This document shows positions 55,485 to 64,000 of a stretch of DNA of 64,000 nucleotides, in pieces. Source of the stretch: Ramazzottius varieornatus. Taxonomy: Eukaryota > Tardigrada > Eutardigrada > Parachela > Ramazzottiidae. The DNA lies in assembly GCA_001949185.1 (NCBI GenBank), contig BDGG01000009.1, forward strand, positions 1,545,135 to 1,609,134. The letters run 5' to 3'. The notes under the pieces were generated by a model that saw nothing but the letters and a program-made list of their open reading frames with translations, searched no databases and was not told the DNA's origin. Position 1 is the stretch's first letter. Every line of letters starts with the position of its first letter. Position numbers and translations under genes: made by a program.

Positions 55485-58400
55485 TTACGCCTTTTTATCT
55501 TCGTCTTCTTTAGCATCGTTGCCTGCAATAGATAGTTGTTTTTGTTTGCGCTTCTTGAGCATTGTGGCCTACAACAAGAGGGAAAAAGGAGCACTGGACA
55601 GTTAGTGGTCACTCAGGCGGCTGTTTAGATAAGAGACATAACAGAGGACAGGGTGGGGGAAAACGGACGGAGACAAGCAGGTGGATACATACCCGAAGAG
55701 CCGAACGCAGTACGGTCACTTGGCCCGATCCTTGGTTCCACGGTTCGCCGTCAACGTGGACTGGAAGCTCGCCCTTCATTTTTATTCGAATCTACAAAGA
55801 GCGACAGACAAGCTGGTAAAGTGACAAGGCATCTTTGGGAGGGAGAGCAAAAGGATATGCGTACATGTCCGCCTTGGGCGATGCGAATGCCGCTGCGTAG
55901 TCCGCTCTGCATCTGGCCCAGATGAACTACTCCCGTTACGCCCACAACTTCCAGCATGCCATCCCAGTGCGTCGGCTTGCCAAAGACATCATCTCGTTCA
56001 GGTCCCCACGGGTTACATCCAGCTCCCCAACTGTAAGCAAGCCATGATCACATCATCTTTAATCACCTCTGCGCAGAAAGCAGAGGCCCCCCTATATCGC
56101 ATGCCTAACCTGAGGATGTTGAGGATGATGATGCCTTCAACTGGCGGCAGCTCGATTAGTTTGCCGTCAACTTCCAGCTCAATCTCTTTCTGCAGATCGC
56201 GACTGCCGCTCTTGGCACTGCGACTTTTTACCATCTTCCGAAGTCCCATTTTGACGTAAATGCGCTTATTATGAAGCCTATCAAGACGGCATGACACACA
56301 TCAAGCACATGAAAGCATCCACACAAGGTCCGATGAATATCAGCGGTCGTTAAGGATCTCTCAACTTACCGACTGCTAAACTTTTCCGGATTCTCCTCCC
56401 GAGCATTATGAAAGTCCAAGGCCAGATCAGCATCCAGACCAATGCCAAAGTAGTTGTTCATGACGAACATACTGGAATTGTCCTCGGCGGCGCTGTTGCT
56501 CATGACCTGACATGCAGCCACCGCCTTCACTTCGCCCTCCGGCTTCTCATCGGGATGGAAGACCACCGTCCACCTGCAAGACACCCCAAACAGTAGTTAC
56601 CTCCTGCTCAAAAAAAGGGGAAGGCTACTGGCGGTTGGGCATATCTCACTCTTCCCTACCGGTCAAGGCGAATTTCGTCGGCTTCGATGACGTCCTTGAG
56701 GATGCTCATGGGTTCTTCGTCGCCAGTGTAGCCCGTTCCCCAGCGCAAGACGCGAGCTAGGTCGTTACCTGCAACAAGCGGGGGGTTTATATGGGCCACG
56801 ATCAGGTTAGGCAGACAGGACATGAAGGAAGAGGTCTCTTTACCTGTTCCCAGCGGGACGACTCCACAAGGCGGCGTTTGGCAGACCGAGTCTTGGCCCA
56901 CATTGTCCAGGCACTGCAGGACCCATCCCACCGTCCCATCCCCGCCGCAGATCAGAATGCGATACTTGGGGATATTTCGAAAGACATACAGACCGGGCAG
57001 TGGGCCGCCATTGCTGACGTCAAAGACCTGATAGGGGTTCAACAGCTTGCGGAAGGCCGCAATCAAGTCTTGGCCTTGACAGCCGCCACTTTTGGCGTTA
57101 ACAAAGACCAACAGCGGTGTCAAATCGCGATGATCCAACAGTTGAGCCTGAATAAGAAAGAAAGGCCAAAAGTCAACCAATCTCTTCCAATCAACCAAGG
57201 GGTCGACAGACAAGTAGTAAGCGATACCTGAATGTTAGGAAGCAACATGACCAAGAGGTTCTTCTCTTCGAAAAGGGCCCCTTTGAGGCTGTTGAAGGCC
57301 TTGACGGCAGCCTCGTTATTATCGTACGTTATCACAACTGATCCGTACTCGTAGTAGATTGGTCCGATTGAGACAAAGGGGTTGGCTACAGATCAATAAC
57401 ATTTTCCAAGAAGGTTGCAAATGGATAATTATACACATTTATATCGTAACGATAAAGCATTGGGATACGCTTACAGTCACCAACGAAAGTCTGAAGAATT
57501 CCGTGGTACTGTCTTTGTGACAAGCTCTGTGGAAGGTTGCCGATGAAGAGCGCAATGCTGGAACCATGGGGATCTTCCTTTTCCTGCAGGTAGAACCTTG
57601 TTTTCAGCATCTGGTGGATCGATTCTTTCCTGATTTGCTGCATTATCCGCCATGGCTTCTCGGCGTGAGTCAATATACGCTCAGTCACTGCAGAATAACA
57701 ATGATAGGTCAATCCCATATTCGTCCAGTATGTATAATATTGATTTGCCATGACGTCATATGAGCCTGACCTCGGTTATCCATCGTTACTTCAATCAAGT
57801 TGTATTTGGACTTTGTGGTCGTTCCTAAGCCGAACTTTCGCAATGCATACTCCAAGACATCATCCACGGTGGTGTCGCTGGTAACTGGAATGCTTTTGTA
57901 TCCTTGAGAACTCCTATAAAAGTCAACATGATATTCTCTGAGAATTGTTGGCAGCACAAATAGCGAGAAAAAGCAAAGTGTTGGTCCTCTCGTCCACCTG
58001 CCTACAGCAAACTCCACATTTTCTAGGTTGACCAGTATGTAGGTTCATGCAAAATGCTTAAATTGATTGGGCGCTGCTTTGGCCAGTGCTGGTCAACGTA
58101 CTTGAGGTTTCCTGGATAGACTTTGATGAAGCCCTTGTTTGGGTCCTTGTCTCGGTATCTGAGAAAGAGTGCAGACTTCTCTTGTGTGTCTTCCTTGACC
58201 AGAGAGCGTATGGGTGTCGAAGGGTCCAGAGTCCGCTCTTCGGCCTCATTGGCTTCGGTCAGATAGTAATTACTGGGGTCATCTTTGATATAAAATGACC
58301 GAAGAGCCGCTTCCTGCAAAGACCGAAGAAATATATCATGTGGTAACTATTTTGCAGACAGAAAATTTCTGCAGGCTGACGTACAACAACTTCTTTGGTG

Positions 58401-61400
58401 GGGGCGTTGCGATTGATGGTAATGGTGCGGAATACTTTGCGTCTCATAGACGAGTTGCCATCAAAGACTTTGACCAGTTCGGCGTCCGAGTCTGGCTCGT
58501 CCTCATCTTTGGAGCGTCGTTCTTCCTTTTGTGAGTCACGCTCCTTCTTTTCCGATTCGCGTTCTTCACGATCCCTTTCCTTGCGGCGTTTGCGCTCTTT
58601 TGAGCTTGAAGATTCGCCACTGCTGTCTTTGCCATTTAGATTACCAGTGGACGACGACAGATCGTCGGAAATGGCGGCTCGCGCTGTCAGGAGGAAGGAC
58701 GTATGTACAAGTGGGATAGGCCGCACAATATGGGACAGAGGGACAACAAGGTCAACTGCAGAACTTACGGGGCGACTTACGCGACAGCAGAGTGGCCTCG
58801 CCTCGCTCCTTTTCCTTGGGGTCCTTCTCCTTCTGTTCTTTCTCCCGTATGTCACGATCCCTGGCTTTCTTGTAGGATAGGACGCCGACGATGGTCTCCA
58901 TCGGTAGTTCGGTGCGAGGAATTGTCACGACACTGGGCGGCAGCATGATCTTCTTCAGAGGGCCGAAATCACATTCTTGTGGTAGGTTCTTGTGGCATGC
59001 CGCATGAGCCTACAAGATGATTGCACACCGCTACACATACCAAAAGAAACAGCCGCTGTTAGGAGCATGGACTTTTCCAGCCATTTCTTTTTAGGCCACC
59101 GAACAGCCGGCTATCTCCCGTCCAATTTGCATGCACCTGCATACGTGCATCACACAGACAGCGCACAGGACGGTGTAGGCAGGCGCCTGAACGTCAGCCA
59201 TATTTTGTCTGTGCTCAACTTGGCGTTACTTGCTTTATTGGCGGATTTACTTGGCCCATCTGGAGTTGCTGACGTGAAATGAAAAAGGCAAGCTACGTAC
59301 GGTTGTGGTACACCAAGCACAGCGATATCCAGTGAGGCATTCGGAGGACCAGCAGCTTTTGCGGCACAGTGCGCATTTGGCATTGTTGAGCAGGTTGCCC
59401 TCGGTCCAGTGGTGATACTGGATGATTTGCGAAGGATCCTTGCCGGGCGTGTAGGTGGCACATTCGCGGCAGTTGCTGGCTGCAAACTCCTGGCATTCCG
59501 AGTGGACGTAGTAGTCGCATACTGCAAAGGCAGAGATGACGTTCGCTCCACGTAAAACAAACGTCTCGGGCGACAAGTCTGCCACTGACGTCATCACTTA
59601 CTTTCACAACGAAAGCACCACATGTCATCCAGCCGCTTCCGGCACACATTACAAAACTTTCTTTTGACGTGTATAAAATCTGACCAGCAGTGCGGAACGG
59701 GATTCTGCAAGAGAGAAAAAGAGACCATGCACGTTTAGACAATTATCGCTCCAGCCAAAAATAACCGCCATAAAAAGACAGTTTAATGGCCACGACGTGG
59801 CTTGAAAAGCACCCACTTATCCATTCATATTTGCTTTCTTTAAGTCCCCGACCATTATTAGGCCTACTAAGGGGTACACGCTATGTCGGTATATCTCGAG
59901 CAAGGAAGTCCAAAATAGCCAACTGCTGGAATTGCCCTCCAATCTGACTTTATCCACTTCCTCTGCCTATTGCTTGCTTTACTGCAGGATCTTCATTCAT
60001 AACTCTGTCGGATAAGTCGACCAGGAAGAGGGGTATAACATAATTTAAACAAACAGCTGGCATTGCCTGTGTGCATATTATGCATAGTTGTATCGAGGAT
60101 TCGATGTTAAGTCAATAAATGGCCCAATGTGTCGCTGCTGGTTACATCACTTTGCCATTGAGAGAAGGACAAGCTGCCGATGGCCAGGCAGGAAGAGGGC
60201 ATACGTAACGCCCAACTGACGTCACTGCGGATTGCATAAAGATGCCAAAGTGCCAGCCCGCATCGTCCAAACCTCTCCCACTTTATCTTCTTTGCATGCC
60301 ACGCTCATCATTTTGTCACTGGGTTACACGTCACGGTAAGCTTTGACGATGGCCCAGGTTTGTAACGATTTTTCCATAGCTGCAGATGTATGCTGGATGC
60401 TGCTGGCTGGCTGGCTGCAGCTGGATGATGCGGGTTATTAAGAGCGACAGGAAAAAGGAAGTAAGAATAGACGGGCATCAAAGGGGAAAGGAGAGAGAAC
60501 GTGAGGCAAAAGATGGATAATGGCTGCGGCTGGCATCCAGCTCTACTTTTAAGTAGTTAGTGACGTCAGTGACACAATTCATGGCGAAGTTGTCTCTCAG
60601 TCTATCTGAGGCTCCGCCTCACTTCCTCCACTATCGATCAGGGACCCATCACCACAGGCAAGCTGCCCAGTCAACTCACTTTATACAAAACTGTAACAGC
60701 AGCATCATTCCTGCCCATTGCCTACGACGCATCGTAGTACTTGCTATCAACCGTCCAAAACGTAACAAGAGGGTCGCCGAGCTCGACAGCCATCTAAGAC
60801 AACGGTCAACTAAGACCATTCTTCAGAAAGAGCAAAGGTCAATGTCGGGGGAAAAAATAGGTGATTCCTCGTGAGCCAGTTCGGCCAGACAGTGACTTGG
60901 TGGTTCATGATGTCGGCTGCGGCAAGTCAAGGCCTGACATCTGGCTTGCTCGGGAGAAACTAACTTAGGGGGTATGGCCTTACTCTAGGGGTAAGGAAGA
61001 ATTATCGGCCATGATCACGAGACATCCTACGTTGTCCAATTAAGAGGGCGTGATGGCAGGTAAAGATATCTGTGTGTACTGGCTTCATTCACTTGCCGTC
61101 TGCCATTGGAGACGTCAAGTATCCAAGTACGTAAGCGGCCTCTTGTCTTGACGACGCCGGCAACCTTCTTAATTAGATTGGCCATAACGGCCATCACGTC
61201 AGACCAGGCTCCTCATCGGCAGAAAGAAAGAAACAGCCCTCGTGATAGGCTACTCTCGTGTCGACTTGCAGGGCTTTCCACCGGGCTCGCCTTGCCCCAT
61301 GGAACAAGCGCTGAGCCGGAAGAACCTTTGGGATAATGACGTACAAGATAGTCGAGCTCAACCTCGCCGCCGCCGCCTCGTAAGAGATATTTCGGGGCCC

Positions 61401-63144
61401 CGCGCCGGCAAGGTCTGACAACCAACAGGCAACTTTGCCAAAGGGATAAAGCTTTGCCACACTTACCGGAAAGCCCAGGCCTGAGCGGCATTACAATCGA
61501 GAGACCTGGCCGACGACGTCATCCAGCTTAATTATTCACCTCTCGATCCCTCACAGCACTACCAGTCTTGCCCATCATTAAACAACAAGTCTATTCAATG
61601 TCTCAATGGTACCTCCAATCTTTCTCCTGTACCAACTCTTTCTCTTGTTCATTTTTCCGACAAACAAGCGGGCCTTTCCAAGCCTCCGACAGAACACATA
61701 ACTTAGTCGGTTAAGCCTTCTCTGTTTCGAAATTTGGTAAATTGTTTCGCCAGTATTTTTATAGTTGATAACGTTTGATTATTTTGTCGTTAGGGTTCTA
61801 CGGCTGGGTTGGGGCTGCAGTAACAATAAGCAGTAAGAGCATTACGGCGAATACGCGGCACATCCGTTTCCACTTTCCGATTGTTGATAGATCTGCCTGG
61901 AATGCCTTTCTACTGGCTGGCTGGCTAGCTGGCTGCATGATCAGAGATAGGAGGCTGATCATCTGTTACAGCTTTGCCTCCATGGGTAGGGAGGCCAGAC
62001 CTTGGCAGAGACTAACTGGCTTACCAAGCTGCATGGCGGCAGATAGAGCCTGACTGAACATGTACGTGTTCACAAGACAAGGAAGCTACAAGGCGCTGCA
62101 TCCGCGCCACTCTTACGAGGGGGAGCAGGAGCAGGAGCCGGGCTCTCCGCTTCCTTCCCCCTTTTAGCTAGGCTGGCCGCCTAGCTGTCACCGTTTAATG
62201 CTCAACTCGATCGACAAAGGCACACCAAGAAACGCCAAAGTAGATAGTCCAAGAGACATCTCTGCTGCATGGCTCCCTTAAGACAGACGAACTCCTCGAT
62301 AGCTCCAGACTCTTTTAACCGGCCCAACGTACCCACTCTCTCTCTCTCCTTCCATTATTGCACCAAAGCGCTTTGCCATGCTGCGCACATGCTGCAGCCT
62401 CCAACTCTGCCAAGACATGCAAACCCGTTCGTCCTTCTATTCCAAGAGTCGGGTATCAAAACCTTCCTAGCAAATTTACCTATCTTTCCCTCTGGGGACA
62501 GGGGATGCCGTTATACTTGACGGATATGGCTTACCTTGATCAAAGCGGCAGCCAGTGATGAGCACGGCGAGACGACGTTCTTCATGCATTTGTCGTGAGC
62601 CACGAAGTTGCAAACTGCAACCAAAAAATCAAAGTTAAATCTTATAGCAAGTCAAAGAGCGACCTATATGGGCAGTTGTTGCTGGTCGCCAACTGCCCTC
62701 GGAACACGTCGTGCATTATCATCGAAGAAAGACGATCCACGACTGTTCGATCAATAGTTGCGTCCTATCACAATGTTATTCCATGTTCACTTCAACCATG
62801 CCAGCCGAACATTTTTGCCTTATTCATCACTTTCTCCGAAACCGATCTGGATTGTCATCCATGGACGTAAGCAAGGTTGGTGGAGAGTAATAAGGATGGA
62901 CGGTACCTTCGCAGACATAACCGGGAACACCGATCAAGCTCCAGATCATGTCGGCACAGTGATGACAGTAGGAAGGCTTGTGAAAGGATTTCTTGACGAA
63001 AAAGTGTCCATGGCCAAGTTGGTCCACCGAGGCGCTGACGCTGCTGTCGGTTCCTTCGCTGTCGGCCGAAGTTCGGCGGTCAACGTCCAGCGACTCTTGG
63101 ATGTGGGCAATCTCTGGGCCGGCCATGCTTCGTGAACGCCGCAT
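55485..63144 (-). CDS. DGKQ: Diacylglycerol kinase theta
   Basis: Phosphorylates diacylglycerol to phosphatidic acid, ending DAG signals. Three C1 domains: the first spans two exons, [20 protein letters not shown] then [13 protein letters not shown] (62538-62614); the second [20 protein letters not shown] (59600-59705) and on; the third [21 protein letters not shown] charged Arg/Glu/Lys/Ser insert (about 58440-58700) comes before the RA-type region ([42 protein letters not shown]). The catalytic domain has [20 protein letters not shown], the nucleotide loop [14 protein letters not shown] and [20 protein letters not shown]. The accessory domain has [20 protein letters not shown] and [14 protein letters not shown], then a basic end at TAA 55485. 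The start is uncertain. ATG 63144 ([19 protein letters not shown]) suits the family, but the open frame reaches 63393 with a hydrophobic stretch. C1, RA and catalytic order matches theta. Confidence 0.94.
59706..62537 (-). other. Large DGK-theta intron
   Basis: The longest intron in the window, about 2.8 kb, between the exons that hold the first and second C1 domains. It contains GGCT/CTGG simple repeats (about 60408-60425 and 61915-61935) and three TGACGTCA or close palindromes. The short open frames at 60560-60874, 61106-61336, 61775-62053 and 62269-62520 lack recognisable similarity. Nothing else is visible. Confidence 0.5.
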
Positions 63145-63393
63145 TTGCTCGCAGCTGCTGGTCAACAGCAGACTGCGGCTGCCGCCACTTTTCAGCTGGC
63201 GACCTGGGCGCGACGTTGTGCTGATCTGCCCGCAACAGGACCTGCGTAAAACTGTACCCAATACCGGCCCCGGCTGGCGATTAACAAGTCTAATCCACAA
63301 CTGCAGCACAATGCCAACCAGGCAGACGTATAAGCAGTAGCGAGCCTCGGCAGCAAGGGGGAAAAGGTCGAAGCTTAGTACACGTGCAACCAA

Positions 63394-64000
63394 TGTCGCG
63401 TAGTGCGCCTACACACGATATTTCTCCTGCCAGCATACTCCATCGCTGCCCCAACATGTGCACGACCTTTCTTTATCCATCCATCAAATTCCATTCCACT
63501 GCAAATCAGCAACACCTTGTCAATATTCACATCTCTTCTCTTACAAATGCCAAACTTGGCTTACTACATAATCAAGCTAAGCGCGGACGATCGCAAGGAT
63601 CATCATCCCTAAACAAGTGGATAAAGTCTCGACATCGCGCGCTACAACGACCACCAAGGCCGTGCTGGATACACATTACGTCACTTGTAACATGTACCCA
63701 ACCTCGGGGACAGCATCGAGCTTCTTTCTTCCCCAGAACCTTCCCAAAATTCCAACGCGGAAGTTCAGCTGTACCAAGATACACATCACTTGATTGATTG
63801 ACTGTGCTCCAACTGATCGGTCCAGAGGCGCGGTTATCAATGGCCCACAAGCCAGCAGTATGGCGGCCAGCGAACCGTTATCAATCAGTCAATCAATCGC
63901 CGATAATCCAGCTACTTGTTTTACACTATTGTTGTAGACGGCAAAGAAATGATTCAGACTGTTGGAATTTTGAGCACGTAGGCTGCGGGTTCCTGGTATC
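63394..64000. other. Upstream end of the window beyond DGK-theta
   Basis: About 600 nt with short open frames only. A 13-bp perfect inverted repeat (GATTGATTGACTG at 63792-63804 and its mirror at 63886-63898) encloses two copies of a CGTTATCAA-like word. This is presumably the DGK-theta promoter or leader region. Confidence 0.4.

Noticed and set aside
60560-62520. Short frames in the large DGK-theta intron as nested genes
   Set aside because: No similarity to known proteins, low-complexity content, and no matching splice partners.
63792-63898. 13-bp inverted repeat as a regulatory element or MITE
   Set aside because: ATTG-type words recur elsewhere in the window (for example near 42104 and 1208), so it may be simple-sequence chance.

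Overview
This is a eukaryotic window from a gene-dense, intron-rich animal genome. About ten conserved metazoan genes are packed into 64 kb, most introns are 50-250 nt with GT-AG ends, and several neighbouring genes are divergent or convergent. The gene set (DYRK kinase, DDX54, capping enzyme, SLC35C1, PRMT5, 14-3-3, MRTO4, a SPEF2-like axonemal protein, an Eyes-shut-like EGF/LamG protein, a KAT6 acetyltransferase, DGK-theta) is bilaterian. Tandem alternative exons in 14-3-3 and an Eyes-shut-like protein with four LamG domains fit a protostome, perhaps an arthropod relative, but the window cannot fix the phylum. All models were read from the sequence by eye; no search was run.

Layout: 1-1.7 kb holds nothing recognisable. 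1.7-4.35 kb (-) is a class II DYRK kinase. 4.7-8.0 kb (-) is DDX54, head to head with the capping enzyme at 8.4-11.6 kb (+), which converges on the GDP-fucose transporter SLC35C1 at 12.0-13.5 kb (-). PRMT5 (+, 14.6-17.0 kb) follows. 14-3-3 zeta (-, 19.75-22.8 kb) carries two tandem alternative copies of one exon. MRTO4 (+, 24.5-25.6 kb), a SPEF2-like gene (-, 25.85-31.0 kb) and an Eyes-shut-like gene (-, 31.6-37.8 kb) come next.

38-46.4 kb is a transposon graveyard. It holds a decayed Jockey/CR1-type LINE (-), then a pogo/Tigger-like DNA transposon (+) with 54-bp terminal inverted repeats, into which an apparently intact mariner (-) has inserted at a TA. KAT6 (+, 47.1-54.4 kb) has the N-terminal winged helices, the MYST domain and a Ser/Gln/Met-rich tail, but no PHD fingers. 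DGK-theta (-, 55.5-63.1 kb or beyond) closes the window, with a 2.8 kb intron.

The genes share no pathway. They are mostly housekeeping (ribosome assembly, mRNA capping, arginine methylation, fucosylation), signalling (DYRK, 14-3-3, DGK) and chromatin (KAT6) functions. The most interesting structures are the 14-3-3 exon pair separated by a 33-nt gap, the PHD-less KAT6, a family of short intronic hairpins, and the nested transposons.
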